From assembly GCF_000723885.1 (NCBI RefSeq), contig NZ_CCDG010000035.1, positions 62,001 through 126,000 on the forward strand: a stretch of DNA of 64,000 nucleotides, in the 5' to 3' direction. Shown here one piece after another: positions 9,129 through 19,280 of this stretch. Numbering within the stretch: the stretch's first letter is position 1; every line of letters begins with the position of its first letter. Below the pieces are notes generated by a model. The model was not told the DNA's origin. It did not search any database and worked only from the letters and a program-made list of their open reading frames with translations. This stretch comes from Paenibacillus camerounensis (GTDB taxonomy: Bacteria; Bacillota; Bacilli; Paenibacillales; Paenibacillaceae). The position numbers and the translations under genes were made by a program.

Positions 9129-9341
9129 TTAATCCGTAGAACCGGATTCCTGACGTTTAATGGCTTTCTCATCGCTTACCGCGTTCAATTCATACTCGTT
9201 CTGATGGAATTCCTTAAGCATATTACGGTAAATATGAGCCTCCTGATGGTTCAGGCCATCACGGTTTTCTTTTAAGACCCAATTCTCAACGGTTTTTTTC
9301 AAAAGTTCGCTTTTCCGCTCCAGCAGTTCTGTATAACTCAA
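9129..9341 (-). CDS. small hypothetical protein
   Basis: This 70-residue, charged, probably cytosolic and alpha-helical protein is not recognised. It begins at TTG (9341), with GGAAAGGATG about ten bases upstream. No motif, signal peptide or membrane segment is visible; the sequence is rich in Glu, Lys and Asn. It stands alone between the XRE/secA2 pair and a divergent hydrolase gene. The good ribosome binding site and amino-acid composition support a real gene, but no function can be suggested. Confidence 0.6.
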   Translation of the reverse strand: MSYTELLERKSELLKKTVENWVLKENRDGLNHQEAHIYRNMLKEFHQNEYELNAVSDEKAIKRQESGSTD

Positions 9342-9645
9342 ATTACTTCATCCTTTCCGGTATAGGTGATCGGTAAGTATAACGTTACACCCGGCGTAAT
9401 GTTTCTCATTATACAGGAAAGCCTGAACGTTCCCAATTCGCGTCAGCAGTCCTTATATAGACTGAGCACGGCGCTGACAGGAACAGCAGGCCTCAGCAGG
9501 CTTCTTCGTAAAAGTCCGGCCGGATGCTCCGGTATGCTGGCTGATGCATCATCGGTACTATTTTAGATTATTAGGCTATATGGAAGGTATTTTGATAGAA
9601 TAGGGGGGACTGCAGTAATTTACCTGACAACAAGGAGAGGTTTCA
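9342..9645. other. intergenic region, no gene recognised
   Basis: About 300 bp lie between two divergent genes. A 66-codon open frame on the plus strand has no ribosome binding site and no recognisable product, so it was not called. The region should hold the promoters of both flanking genes, but no convincing -35/-10 pair stands out. Confidence 0.4.
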
Positions 9646-11550
9646 TTGTTAAGAAGAGGAATGATACTTGTATTATCGGTCCTATTGCTATTATCCGGCA
9701 GTGTGACAGTATTTGCAGCTGAGAAGACAGGAGAGGGAGTGACACCTTCCGGTATTCCGCTGGCCGGCCTGGAAGCCTTTGTCGACAATTATGTACAAGA
9801 ATACATAGGACAAAAGACGGTAGGCGCATCCGTTGTTATGGTGAAGGATGGCCGGATCGTTCTGTCCAAGGGTTACGGCTTCGCCGACGTAGAGCGGCAG
9901 ATCCCTGTCTCCCCGGATACGGTGATGGAGTGGGGCTCCATCAGCAAGCTGGCAGTCTGGACTTCAGTGATGCAGCTGGCTGAACAGGGGAAGCTTGATC
10001 TGAATCAGGATATCCGCAGCTATCTGCCGCCGGATTTCCTGACCAGGCTGAAATACAGCGAGCCGGTTACGATGCTCAACCTGATGAACCATAATGCCGG
10101 ATTTGAAGAGTATATGTTCGATATGGCCTATCAGTCCCCTGAGGAGGTACAGTCACTGGAAGCAGGGCTGCGGCTTGCCCAGCCGGCACAGATTTTCAGA
10201 CCCGGGGAGGTGGTGGCTTACTCGAACTACGGGAATTCACTTGCTGCTTATATTGTGGAGTTAATCAGCGGCCAGCCCTATCATGATTATGTGCAGGAGC
10301 ATATTTTTGAGCCGCTGGGCATGCAGGATTCCATTGCGTATTCCGTTGTCGAAGACCGTCCCGAGCTGCTTGAGCATAAGGCTAGGGGATATTTCTTCGA
10401 AGAAGAGGGCTCCTTCACGCAAGGATCATGGAATTATATGTCCATGTATCCTAACGGCGGCAATAACGGGACTGCAGAGGATCTCGCTAAGTTTGCAATG
10501 GCATTTATGCCTGCAGCAGGAGAACAATCTCCACTGTTTGAGAAGCCGGAGACGCTGGAGACGATGCTGGCCCGCAGCTATTCCAGCGCTGAAGGGATGC
10601 CGGGCATTGCCCATGGCTTCTGGGAATATCCGGGTACGCTGCGGACGCTGGGGCATGGCGGAAATACGATTGCTTTTGCTACGAATCTGCAGCTTGTGCC
10701 TGAAGACCGGTTTGCAGTTATTATTATGACCAATCAGGCCGGTGAATCCAATATCGTGCATGGCCTCACCAAAGAGATCGTAGGCATGCGCGGGCTGACA
10801 GAGGCTGTGGATCTGCCCGATACTTCTGCGGTGCAGGGCGAGTTCATGGCTGCGCGGCGCCCGGGGTATGGCTTCATGAATCTATTTCCATATCTGACGC
10901 TGATGAAGCTTAAGCCGCAGGGTGAGAATCAGCTTCAGGTATCTCTTGCAGGCATGACTGGAAGCTATCAGCAGGTTGAGCCGTACCTTTACCAGAAGGT
11001 GGGCGGAGATTCGGCACTTGATGTCTGGCCGATGCTGTACGCTAAGATGGGGGATGGCAAGGTGGAGGCAATCTCAGTCTACACCTCCGATTATTTACCG
11101 CTGCCGGCCGGCAGAACAATGCCTGTGCTTATTATCAATGCCTTACTTGCAGTGCTGGCTGTCGTCTATTTCATTATCTCCCCGTTTGTATTGCTGGTGC
11201 AGGCTGTTTTGAAAAAACGCAGAGCCAGCAGACACTCTGTGTCAGGCGCCGGGAGCCGCAGACTGCTGACCTGCCTTACCCTCACAGGGACAGGCATTGT
11301 GGCAAACAATCTGATATTGGCTCTAAGGATGCTCAGCAACAATGAGCGTGCATATTCCGAAGTCTATCCGCAGCTTGTAATTAACTACGTCCTGACCGGA
11401 CTGGCGGTGCTATTTGCTGCGGTGCTGTTAATATCCTGGACATCAAAACGTTCTGCATTAACCGTCCGTGATAAGCGGGCAGCCATACTGCCCGTCGTAA
11501 TGATTGCTGTACTGGCAGGGCTGCTGGTTTTCTGGCAATTCTACAGTTAA
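9646..11550 (+). CDS. beta-lactamase-fold serine hydrolase with C-terminal membrane helices
   Basis: This is a 634-residue exported enzyme of the class C beta-lactamase / D-alanyl-D-alanine carboxypeptidase fold. A signal peptide spans residues 1-24 (ending VFAAE). The SxxK motif is S98-I-S-K101, the second motif is Y192-S-N194, and an HGG triad (LGHGGNT) replaces KTG. Only the first ~360 residues form the catalytic domain. A linker domain and about four to five hydrophobic helices at the C-terminus would anchor it in the membrane. The TTG start at 9646 follows AAGGAGAGG. It stands alone and ends at a strong bidirectional terminator. The true substrate (cell-wall peptide or other ester/amide) is unknown, and a resistance role is not implied. 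Confidence 0.9.
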   Translation: MLRRGMILVLSVLLLLSGSVTVFAAEKTGEGVTPSGIPLAGLEAFVDNYVQEYIGQKTVGASVVMVKDGRIVLSKGYGFADVERQIPVSPDTVMEWGSISKLAVWTSVMQLAEQGKLDLNQDIRSYLPPDFLTRLKYSEPVTMLNLMNHNAGFEEYMFDMAYQSPEEVQSLEAGLRLAQPAQIFRPGEVVAYSNYGNSLAAYIVELISGQPYHDYVQEHIFEPLGMQDSIAYSVVEDRPELLEHKARGYFFEEEGSFTQGSWNYMSMYPNGGNNGTAEDLAKFAMAFMPAAGEQSPLFEKPETLETMLARSYSSAEGMPGIAHGFWEYPGTLRTLGHGGNTIAFATNLQLVPEDRFAVIIMTNQAGESNIVHGLTKEIVGMRGLTEAVDLPDTSAVQGEFMAARRPGYGFMNLFPYLTLMKLKPQGENQLQVSLAGMTGSYQQVEPYLYQKVGGDSALDVWPMLYAKMGDGKVEAISVYTSDYLPLPAGRTMPVLIINALLAVLAVVYFIISPFVLLVQAVLKKRRASRHSVSGAGSRRLLTCLTLTGTGIVANNLILALRMLSNNERAYSEVYPQLVINYVLTGLAVLFAAVLLISWTSKRSALTVRDKRAAILPVVMIAVLAGLLVFWQFYS

Positions 11551-11572
11551 GCAAGTTTATCGTAACACCCAT

Positions 11573-11605
11573 ACAAAAGGCCTGCGCTAAGCGCAGGCCT
11601 TTTGT
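11573..11605. terminator. bidirectional terminator
   Basis: A perfect 15-bp stem (ACAAAAGGCCTGCGC / GCGCAGGCCTTTTGT) with a 3-nt loop lies between two convergent genes, the hydrolase ending at 11550 and the chemoreceptor ending at 11648. It has T-rich ends on both strands. Confidence 0.9.
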
Positions 11606-11647
11606 ATTCATTAGCTTGACTGTAGGGCAGTCCCTATAATTGTCCCG

Positions 11648-13708
11648 TCACTCAACCTTAAATTGTTTTAATTCCTCCTCCAGCCTTTGGGAGATTTGAC
11701 TCAATTGTCTGGATAATTCGGCGACCTGCTCGATGCTGCTTAATTGCTCCTGTGTATTGGCGCTCACCTCTTGTGTGGAGGCGGAATTCTCCTCGGTTGT
11801 GGAAGAGATGATCTCAATAGCCTGTAGAATCTCATCCTTGTGCTTATGGACAATGGAGGTGTTATTGCTGATCTGAATCATCCGTAGCTTCAATTCCTCC
11901 AGATCCCTGTTCAGATCAAAGAAGACCTGCTTCGCATTCTCTACGGACCGGGCATTTTCCTCAGCAATCTTCAAGCCATTATTAGTGTGCTCTACTGAGA
12001 TTACTGTTTTTTCTTCAATGGCGCTGACTTTTTTGTAGATTTCCTGCGTCGCTAATGCCGTTTGTTCAGCGAGCTTCCGGACTTCTCCGGCTACCACCGC
12101 AAATCCCCGGCCATGTTCACCTGCACGTGCAGCCTCTATAGAAGCGTTGAGCGCCAGCAGGTTGGTCTGGGTGGCGATCTGATTAACGGTGCCCACAATG
12201 CCCGTAATCTCGTGCCGGCTGGTATCAATTGCCTCTATAATAGACGACACTGCCTGAGTTGATCTGTGATTGTCTTCAGCGGATTGGGATAGCTGTTCTA
12301 CCAAGGCAAGACCTGTTTCGCTCAGCTGCACAGAGATTTGCGCCATCGATTCCACAGCCTGCGCATCACTGGTAATTTCGTTAATCTGATCCGACAGAGC
12401 CCCTGTTTTGCGCAGGATACTTTCTGATTCTGTTGACTGGTAATTTGTGGCGTTGGCAATCTCATTGATGGCTGTCGCCGTTTCGTTCATCGTTACGGCA
12501 GTGCCGGCAGAAATACTTTGCAGGTTATGGGAAGACTGGCTCAACACCTGGGTAGTATTGCTGATGACTTGGATCATGCCTTGAATCTTCAGGACCATGC
12601 TGGAGATACCTTGGGCAATCTGTCCGATTTCGTTGTCTGAATGTTCTTTGAACTGAACCGTCAGATCACCGTCTTCAATCCGTTTGATTGCAGTAAGCAG
12701 CCTTGGTATAGCCCGCAGCAGGTACCGGAGTGTGACATAACAGATTACCACCAAAAGAAGGGCAGCTGCTGAAAAACCGGCAATTGTGCTGCGGGTAAAG
12801 GATTTTAATTCGCTTAGCGCTTCTTGCTGAGTAATGGTCAAGCCGACAGACCACCCTGTATCCTTGCTGGTAGCGTACCCGATATAACGAGATTCACCAT
12901 TATCATTTATCAGCTCTACGCCGGATTCGCCATTAACCATTTTTTTGCCGATTAAGCCGAGGTCACCAGAGCTATCATTAATTTTTTCATTCATGACTTT
13001 GTCTTTGTCGGGGTGATACAGCAGGTCACCGGAGCGGGTGGCCAGGATGGAATAACCGGTGCTTCCCAGCGAGTAGCTCTGCATGATGGACGGAATATCA
13101 TCGAAGGCAATGTCTGCGGCAATAAAGCCGATCAGCTGATTACTGTCATTTTTAATCGGATAAAAGATACCCATCAGCAAAGTGCCGGTGTTGACATCAG
13201 CATAGGGCTCTGAATAATACAGGCCGTCAGCGTCGGATGCAGGCTTGAAGTAGGGACGTGAACGGATATCAAAATCAGACTTGGAGGCCACTCCGTCATT
13301 TTGCAGGAAATAGCCCTTTCCGGAAAATCCGGCAACCCAGGCATCGGCAAAGGACGGCTCTGATTTAACAATTTCTGCCAAGGTCGCTATGGTGTCAGCA
13401 GCATGCGGGGATGTGGTCACCTGATCTGGTGTTGTACTCTCAATATATTGCCTGAAAAGATCGTTCGTGGACATTTGCTTGACGAGTGAGCCCTTTTCCT
13501 TAAATAAGGCATCGAATTGGCTGACAATCCCCTGTGTTTGGGTCATGAGTATAGACTCCTGCTGGTCAACCAGAATGCTTTTGGTGTTCGAAAAAAAGAA
13601 GGTACCGAGAATCGAGAAGACGACAACGATGATGACTAGCAGGACGAGGGCCAAAGTGTTTGCAATGCTCGATGAACGAAAAGCCCGTTTTTTGATAAGC
13701 TGTGACAT
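11648..13708 (-). CDS. methyl-accepting chemotaxis protein, full length
   Basis: This complete 686-residue chemoreceptor starts with a basic segment and first transmembrane helix (about residues 18-40). It continues with a ~240-residue dCache extracellular sensor, a second transmembrane helix (around 300), a HAMP domain and the cytoplasmic signalling domain. The signalling tip carries [20 protein letters not shown], identical to the receptor at the window start, although the sensor half differs. Glutamine/glutamate pairs in the helices are possible methylation sites. The gene stands alone, with terminators on both sides. The ligand is unknown; dCache domains of this class often bind amino acids or organic acids. 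Confidence 0.95.
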   Translation of the reverse strand: MSQLIKKRAFRSSSIANTLALVLLVIIVVVFSILGTFFFSNTKSILVDQQESILMTQTQGIVSQFDALFKEKGSLVKQMSTNDLFRQYIESTTPDQVTTSPHAADTIATLAEIVKSEPSFADAWVAGFSGKGYFLQNDGVASKSDFDIRSRPYFKPASDADGLYYSEPYADVNTGTLLMGIFYPIKNDSNQLIGFIAADIAFDDIPSIMQSYSLGSTGYSILATRSGDLLYHPDKDKVMNEKINDSSGDLGLIGKKMVNGESGVELINDNGESRYIGYATSKDTGWSVGLTITQQEALSELKSFTRSTIAGFSAAALLLVVICYVTLRYLLRAIPRLLTAIKRIEDGDLTVQFKEHSDNEIGQIAQGISSMVLKIQGMIQVISNTTQVLSQSSHNLQSISAGTAVTMNETATAINEIANATNYQSTESESILRKTGALSDQINEITSDAQAVESMAQISVQLSETGLALVEQLSQSAEDNHRSTQAVSSIIEAIDTSRHEITGIVGTVNQIATQTNLLALNASIEAARAGEHGRGFAVVAGEVRKLAEQTALATQEIYKKVSAIEEKTVISVEHTNNGLKIAEENARSVENAKQVFFDLNRDLEELKLRMIQISNNTSIVHKHKDEILQAIEIISSTTEENSASTQEVSANTQEQLSSIEQVAELSRQLSQISQRLEEELKQFKVE

Positions 13709-13788
13709 AAGTCATCCCCCGAAAGTATTATTGAGCGAAAGCTCTTAAATAATATGTCGGAATATGGGCGATAATCTTTTAGATATCA

Positions 13789-13829
13789 TGCAAAACCGGT
13801 TTGGAGCATTGCTCCAAACCGGTTTTGCA
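13789..13829. terminator. strong hairpin terminator
   Basis: A perfect 19-bp stem (13789-13807 with 13811-13829) has a 3-nt loop. It follows the stop of the minus-strand secreted protein gene at 13851 and precedes the chemoreceptor promoter region. The long GC/AT-mixed stem with T-rich flanks is a clear transcription stop. Confidence 0.85.
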
Positions 13830-13850
13830 CAAGAATGCAGGCATCAGGCA

Positions 13851-15137
13851 CTATTTCAAAATATATTTTGTCAAAGTATTATTGAACCAATAGTCTGATA
13901 GATAAAGCTCGCCTTTTCCGGCGTAGATGTATTGGTGTCCGGCGTGATAGTCGGTCCATAGCGTGGAGAGATGGTATTTAATCTGCAAATTCCCCGGATC
14001 AAGCACGTAAAAATCCTCTCTGGCTACATCCCCTTCAAAAGTCTCCGGATCAATTACTGCCGGACGTTCCTGCCACTGGTACTGCTTCTCTACAGTAATT
14101 TCGCCCGAAGGCGTTATGCGGGAATTCCAGCCGGTATCACCAAGCTCGCCGATTTGCTGCTTGCCGAGCAGCTTGTTGTCTTTGCTGTACAGCCGGTACA
14201 CGGCACTGTTGCTCTGGACCAGATAGTTATTGCCGGTAATGCCGAGGACACGGTCTTTAGGGTTAAGCGTGTGTACCCAATTCTTTTTGCCATCCGCACC
14301 GAATCCGATTAGCTTGTAGTCAGTCTTGCTGTATAAGGAGACTAATACGGACCCGCCGCTGAAGGGCTGTACCCCCACATTGACGTCAACCATTTCTTTA
14401 GGGGCGGTGTATTTGACGAAAGGCGTTTTGAGGGAATCCAGACTCCGGTAGACATTCACGCTGGACTGGTCAGAATTATGCACAATATAGCCGTTCGGGA
14501 GTATCTCCAATGTACCTGTTGTTAGTGCACCTTTGGTTACTGCCAGTTTTCGGACCTGCTTCCCGTCACTGCTGAACTCCTCGAAGTGGCGGGTAGAGGT
14601 CTTGCTTGAATAGCTATAGGTAGTGTAATACAGCAGAAGATTTCCGGTATCCAGCACAACCAGATCGAACGTAGTATTGAACGTTTTGGTCCATTTCAGC
14701 TTGCCGTTCTCATTGACTGCGGAGAGGAGGACCTTTGTTCCATTATCGTTCCTTTTATAAAAATAGCTGTTGCCATCCTTGCTGTAGTAAGGGTACGATC
14801 CGCTGAAAATTTGGTCATTGGCAATATCATAGTAGTCATAGACCCAGTTGGCAGTGCCTGTTTTGCGGTCTGCGGCTGCGTAGGCTAAGAGGGTGGACTT
14901 GGTTTTGGATGCTGAGACAGCCACTTTCTTGCGCAGCTGGAAGAACACGCGGTTCTTGCTCTGTAAACTGTCATAGGTGTTAAAAGTGGTGTAGCCCTCG
15001 GGCAGCTTGTAGCTCCATTCCGGCTCCGGCAGCTGCTGGGTTTTGTAAGCTGCGGAGGTTCTGCCTGGTGTCAGCAGCTGGGCGGCAAGCAAAATAGCCA
15101 GCGCAGCTGCAGATAATTTGAATCGTTTTGTACTCAT
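13851..15137 (-). CDS. secreted PQQ/beta-propeller-like protein
   Basis: This 428-residue exported protein has a signal peptide over residues 1-29 (cleavage near TSAAYKT). The mature protein shows repeated blocks of about 40-50 residues with the pattern G-x-x-x-W-x-(Y/F/T) and Gly-Lys turns (for example ENGKLKWTKTF and ADGKKNWVHTL). These are characteristic of PQQ-like beta-propeller blades, which often mediate binding rather than catalysis. No enzymatic motif or membrane anchor is visible. The ATG at 15137 is preceded by AAAGAGG. The gene is monocistronic and ends at a strong terminator. The function is unknown; a role at the cell surface or in outer-protein assembly is only inference. Confidence 0.75.
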   Translation of the reverse strand: MSTKRFKLSAAALAILLAAQLLTPGRTSAAYKTQQLPEPEWSYKLPEGYTTFNTYDSLQSKNRVFFQLRKKVAVSASKTKSTLLAYAAADRKTGTANWVYDYYDIANDQIFSGSYPYYSKDGNSYFYKRNDNGTKVLLSAVNENGKLKWTKTFNTTFDLVVLDTGNLLLYYTTYSYSSKTSTRHFEEFSSDGKQVRKLAVTKGALTTGTLEILPNGYIVHNSDQSSVNVYRSLDSLKTPFVKYTAPKEMVDVNVGVQPFSGGSVLVSLYSKTDYKLIGFGADGKKNWVHTLNPKDRVLGITGNNYLVQSNSAVYRLYSKDNKLLGKQQIGELGDTGWNSRITPSGEITVEKQYQWQERPAVIDPETFEGDVAREDFYVLDPGNLQIKYHLSTLWTDYHAGHQYIYAGKGELYLSDYWFNNTLTKYILK

Positions 15138-15292
15138 GCTCCTATACCTCTTTTTCTATGTATTGGACTTTCCTTCATTCCGTTTCCTATTGTAATAGCT
15201 CGGACCCGAAAAGAACAAGGAAAGCAATGTCAGAAATAGAGCCGGGAGGAGGCTTGGTATTACGTTCAAGCGCAAGACAGCGTATCTTTTCT

Positions 15293-16783
15293 TTAATTTC
15301 GGGCGGCTTTAACCTTCATCTTTTGCTGCAGCCCTTCGGATGTTCCCTGTGACGGTTGACCGGTTTGTTTGATAAACAAGGATAATAGTAAGCCAATGAT
15401 GCTGATACCGACAATTACGAGGTAGGCGTCATTGATGCCCTGGATAGAAGCTTCGAGCATCATTTGCTCCCGGGTTCCGCCTCCGGCGATCATATCCTGC
15501 ATATGAGTCTTGGTGCTGCTGGCCATAACGGTGACTAGCAGTGAAGTACCCACAGCGCCGGCTACCTGCTTAACCGTATTGGAGATGGCTGTGCCATGCG
15601 CATTAAGCTTGGCTGGCAGCTGATTCAGACCCGCAGTTTGTATAGGCATAAGAATCATGGCTAATCCAATCCGCCGGCCGGTTGACATGAGAGCCATATA
15701 CAGGTAGCCGGTAGAGTCTGTCAAGTTAGTAAAGCTTATGGTGGTAGCAATCAGAATCAGCAAACCGATGATGGCCAGCCATTTGGCCCCGTACTTATCA
15801 AATAGCTTGCCGGTCACCGGCATCAGGATACCCATCACAAGGGAGCCGGGCAGCAGCAGAAATCCTGATTCCATTGCCGTGTACCCGCGGGCATTCTGCA
15901 GATAGAGCGGCAGCAGGATCATATCGGCATACATCACAATAGTTACGGCCATATTGATAACGGTGGTTAAAGAGAACATCTTGTACTGGAACGCCCGGAG
16001 ATCAAGAAGCGGGCTCTTGGACACCAGCTGCCGCCAAGTGAATAATCCAAGTGAAAGGATACCGGCACCAAGAGATATGAGCACTTCGGTACTTAACCAG
16101 CCTGCACTGCCTGCCCGGCTGAAGCCGTACAATAAAGTCCCGAAGCCAATCGTGGAGATTGTGACACTTAGCAGGTCAAGCCGGGAAGAGGAACGTGCCG
16201 ATACATTCTTCAGATAGATAAAGCCGCCGATGATGATAAGGGAAACCAAAGGGATCATGCCGTAGAACATGGTCTCCCAGCGGTAATGTTCCAGAATGTA
16301 TCCGGCCAGGGTAGGTCCGACCGCGGGAGCAAAAATGACTGCTAACCCGACCATGCCCATAGCGGCGCCTCTTTTTTCTGGAGGATAGAGGGTTAGAATT
16401 ACATTCATGAGCAGCGGCATGATAATGCCTGAGCCAACGGCCTGAATCAGTCGTCCCGTTAAGAGCACCGGGAAGCCTGTTGCGATTGCTGAAATGACCG
16501 TTCCTGCTAAAAAGATGATCATCGAAGTCTGAAAAAGCTCGCGTGTCGTAAATCTTTGCATTAAATAGCCTGTAATCGGAATCAGTACACCGCTAACCAG
16601 CATATAGCCCGTCGTTAACCACTGGGCGGTTGAAGCCGTTATACTGAAATCGATCATTAATTCAGGCAAAACCACACTCATAATCGTCTGATTCAGTGTC
16701 GCAAGAAAAGCTCCCAGAATCATAATGATAACAATGGGTACCTTTCTGACGGAACGGATATCTGCTGCTACATCTTTACTCAT
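15293..16783 (-). CDS. DHA2-family MFS multidrug efflux transporter
   Basis: This 496-residue polytopic membrane protein should have about 14 helices, the size and architecture of EmrB/QacA/LmrB-type drug:H+ antiporters. Helix 1 contains the family pattern LNQTIMSVVLPEL (a D/N-x-T-I-x-x-x-A/V-L-P motif). An antiporter motif C-like segment IFAPAVGPTLAGYI occurs near residue 150, and a late GRRIGLAM...MPIQTAGLN motif is present. It is predicted to expel lipophilic drugs or toxic metabolites using the proton gradient. The gene appears monocistronic; the small membrane protein gene at 16824 lies 40 bp upstream on the same strand and could be co-transcribed. The substrate is unknown. Confidence 0.92.
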   Translation of the reverse strand: MSKDVAADIRSVRKVPIVIIMILGAFLATLNQTIMSVVLPELMIDFSITASTAQWLTTGYMLVSGVLIPITGYLMQRFTTRELFQTSMIIFLAGTVISAIATGFPVLLTGRLIQAVGSGIIMPLLMNVILTLYPPEKRGAAMGMVGLAVIFAPAVGPTLAGYILEHYRWETMFYGMIPLVSLIIIGGFIYLKNVSARSSSRLDLLSVTISTIGFGTLLYGFSRAGSAGWLSTEVLISLGAGILSLGLFTWRQLVSKSPLLDLRAFQYKMFSLTTVINMAVTIVMYADMILLPLYLQNARGYTAMESGFLLLPGSLVMGILMPVTGKLFDKYGAKWLAIIGLLILIATTISFTNLTDSTGYLYMALMSTGRRIGLAMILMPIQTAGLNQLPAKLNAHGTAISNTVKQVAGAVGTSLLVTVMASSTKTHMQDMIAGGGTREQMMLEASIQGINDAYLVIVGISIIGLLLSLFIKQTGQPSQGTSEGLQQKMKVKAARN

Positions 16784-16823
16784 TTTTCTTCATCCTTTCA
16801 AATTGTACCGTTATTTGTCGGGT

Positions 16824-17357
16824 TTATCTTGCTAGCAGGGCATTAGCCGTCTGACACAGCTCATAGATTTCGTCATATTTCTGATCAATAAGAGGTGCTA
16901 CCATGCCTGTCTTCTTCTTGCTGATATTGGAGTAGAGGAGGTAGGGGATGATCCAGCCTGCGAAACCAGGGATGGCCAGAAGGATAGAAAGAGTCTGACG
17001 GTCATCCTGGTTAGCGAACACAGAGGCAGCCACAAAGGCAGTCCCAATAACACCGGCAACATAGGCAATAGCAGAAGCACGGATAACCTTAGAGTTTTCC
17101 AGTGATACGATTTCTGCAACGGTGGCGTCAAACTGGCGCTGAAGACGGGTCAGTTCGGCTTTGTTGCGGATCTTGCGGTCCCGCTTGAACTTCATCGTTA
17201 CGGAGTTCACATTCTGTACGGAGTTCGAAGTGCTGTCCAGTGCCCAGCCGAAATTATGATATCCGTCGATATACACCGACTCCATTTTGCGCTTTACCGT
17301 AACGTCTTTGTACTCATAACCTACAAAATCAGCTTTGTTTCCTGTAATCTCATTCAT
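16824..17357 (-). CDS. small two-helix membrane protein, paralog A
   Basis: This 177-residue protein is not recognised beyond its clear similarity to the product at 21100-21651. Both start MNEIT, share FVGY-Y-K-V, the block VDGY-NFGW near residue 33, KFKRDRKI-NK-ELTRL near 55-75, and two hydrophobic helices (about 93-112 and 125-143). Both end with a short cytoplasmic helix containing DELYE/DEIYE. The protein therefore has a soluble N-terminal domain, a membrane hairpin and a soluble tail. A good RBS (AAAGGAG) precedes the ATG. It lies beside a chemoreceptor and near a two-component system, suggesting a signalling or membrane-stress role, but that is inference. Confidence 0.82.
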   Translation of the reverse strand: MNEITGNKADFVGYEYKDVTVKRKMESVYIDGYHNFGWALDSTSNSVQNVNSVTMKFKRDRKIRNKAELTRLQRQFDATVAEIVSLENSKVIRASAIAYVAGVIGTAFVAASVFANQDDRQTLSILLAIPGFAGWIIPYLLYSNISKKKTGMVAPLIDQKYDEIYELCQTANALLAR

Positions 17358-17520
17358 CCTTTATTCTCCTTTAACTGATAAAGTTTATTTGGTGAACCGT
17401 CTGCTTCACCTGATAGGATCATTGTAGAGGCAAGATATTTAAGAATTGCTTACGCCATGTTTGAGATATATTAATTGAAATCTATGAATTGAAAGTTCAT
17501 ACGGGGCTGGTCTTGAGTAT

Positions 17521-17557
17521 AAAAAAACAGCCCGAATTCGTTGTTGAATTCGGACTG
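17521..17557 (-). terminator. Rho-independent terminator of chemoreceptor
   Basis: On the minus strand a 12-bp stem (CAGTCCGAATTC pairing with GAATTCGGGCTG, one G-U) is followed by seven T. It lies 35 bp past the stop codon of the chemoreceptor that ends at 17592. Confidence 0.88.
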
Positions 17558-17591
17558 CTTCTATAATCTGGCGTATCTATAGTAGAGGGAA

Positions 17592-19061
17592 CTAATCAGC
17601 TGAGCCTGTAGTTTGAATTAATCCTTGCAATTGGACACTTGAGTGGCTAATCCTCTCAATCGAGGTATAGATAATATCAATGCTGTCATCCTGCACCTTA
17701 TTAGCACTGAGCAGTTCATTTGTGGCTATCAGATTCTTACCGGCAATAGCAGAGCTTGTCTCAGATTGCTCACGGATCTGCGAGAACACTTCGCTGACAT
17801 GATTGATTTTATCAAGCTCAGCTTCGATATAACGGTCAATCGTTTCAAAAGCAGAGCTGATTTGTGCAAAGCTGCCAATGACTTGCTTCGTAATCACTTC
17901 TCCTTTTTTCACAGCTGCTTCCTCATCGGTCGCTTTCTGCAAAACGGCATTTGTTTTCGCTTTGATGTCCTGTACAATATCATTAATATCCTCGACGGTT
18001 CCGGCGCTTTGTTCTGCAAGCTTCTTAATCTGCAGCGCGACAACACTAAATCCTGCCCCGGATTCTCCTGCCCTTGCAGCTTCAATTCTTGCATTAAGCG
18101 CCAGCAGGTTGGTTTCACCGGCGATTTGGCTAATGGCAGCGAGGAAACCGTTCACCTGCTCTATGCTCTTGTTGAGGGCGCCGACAGTAGAGAAGGATTC
18201 CTGCACGGCTAACTTGATAATGCTCATCTGCTCGTCCATTTGACGGAACTGCTCCGCGCTTTGCGCCAGGGTATGGCTGGCGTCCTCAGAGGTTTTTGAC
18301 AAGGCGGTTGACATCCTATTGATTTCCGTCATCTCTGTATCCGCACTGTTCATCATTCTATTCATTTGGACCAGGCTGTCCGTTTGCTGTGCAACATCCT
18401 CTGACACCTCATTCATTTGGGCCGACATCGTGCTGCTGATGTTTCGGAGTACATGAATATCCTTGTTGCAATGATCAATATTTTTATGGAGCTGAACCGT
18501 ATTTTCACCAATTACACGAACCATATTTTGGGCTTCCGCTGCATTGCTCTGAGCTTCCGCCTCATTATAATTAGAGAGCTCTATTAAATCTGCACTCCGC
18601 TTGCATACAAAATACAGGACCATAACCAGTAGCACTAAAAACCCCATGTTTATAAAGTAGTAATTGAAATCTTTGCTATTCTGGTCTACAAAGTGCATTA
18701 CGGTAAAGGTTATGGTGTATAAGCCGCCAAAGCTGAATAGCAGGGCTTTATTCAAATATAAAGAAACCAGGCACAGAACGGTTGCAATAATCATACCTGT
18801 ATAAGCCCCGCCCACATAGTTAACAGTACAAGTAAGAATCGCCATAAATAAAACAGCCATCGTTAATGTATGCTTTTTTGTTTTGAGGATTAATATAGTA
18901 GCCGTACACAGCTCAATTAAGAGCGAACCAACAATGGCGCCGGGTACATTGTCCGTATAATACAGGAAGGCTGCCCCGATCAGGATGACCCATAATATAA
19001 CGGTTAAAATCTTATTTACCTTGGCCCTGTTTGTAACTATAAAATGACTCTCCATATTCAT
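17592..19061 (-). CDS. methyl-accepting chemotaxis protein with polytopic membrane N-terminus
   Basis: This 489-residue receptor has an unusual sensor. Instead of an extracellular domain, the first ~185 residues form about six hydrophobic helices with short loops. A coiled coil and the methyl-accepting signalling domain follow directly, with no recognisable HAMP. The tip is divergent but typical: [20 protein letters not shown], with Arg replacing the usual Ser after NA. Such receptors sense within or near the membrane, as in energy taxis or hydrophobic ligands. It is divergent from the response regulator/histidine kinase pair at 19281, with a 219-bp shared upstream region. A T-tailed terminator closes it. 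Confidence 0.92.
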   Translation of the reverse strand: MNMESHFIVTNRAKVNKILTVILWVILIGAAFLYYTDNVPGAIVGSLLIELCTATILILKTKKHTLTMAVLFMAILTCTVNYVGGAYTGMIIATVLCLVSLYLNKALLFSFGGLYTITFTVMHFVDQNSKDFNYYFINMGFLVLLVMVLYFVCKRSADLIELSNYNEAEAQSNAAEAQNMVRVIGENTVQLHKNIDHCNKDIHVLRNISSTMSAQMNEVSEDVAQQTDSLVQMNRMMNSADTEMTEINRMSTALSKTSEDASHTLAQSAEQFRQMDEQMSIIKLAVQESFSTVGALNKSIEQVNGFLAAISQIAGETNLLALNARIEAARAGESGAGFSVVALQIKKLAEQSAGTVEDINDIVQDIKAKTNAVLQKATDEEAAVKKGEVITKQVIGSFAQISSAFETIDRYIEAELDKINHVSEVFSQIREQSETSSAIAGKNLIATNELLSANKVQDDSIDIIYTSIERISHSSVQLQGLIQTTGSAD

Positions 19062-19280
19062 TCCTCCAGCGGTTCAACTGTTTATTTTCTTGTGATGTGA
19101 GTGATTGTATTACCGGAATGTTTATGTTGTGCTTGTGAAATGTTTCTATTGTATTAATCCTGGGCTCTATCACGAAACCAATGTCATTTAATTAATAATT
19201 TATAAACAAAACGCAAACAAACTATAAATGCGAAGACAGTAATGTAGGACAAGATGCAGGATTTAGAGGAGGATAAGAGT

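Noticed and set aside
9646..11550. Resistance beta-lactamase
   Set aside because: The fold is shared, but the C-terminal membrane region, HGG motif and lack of regulator genes fit a general serine hydrolase rather than a dedicated resistance enzyme.
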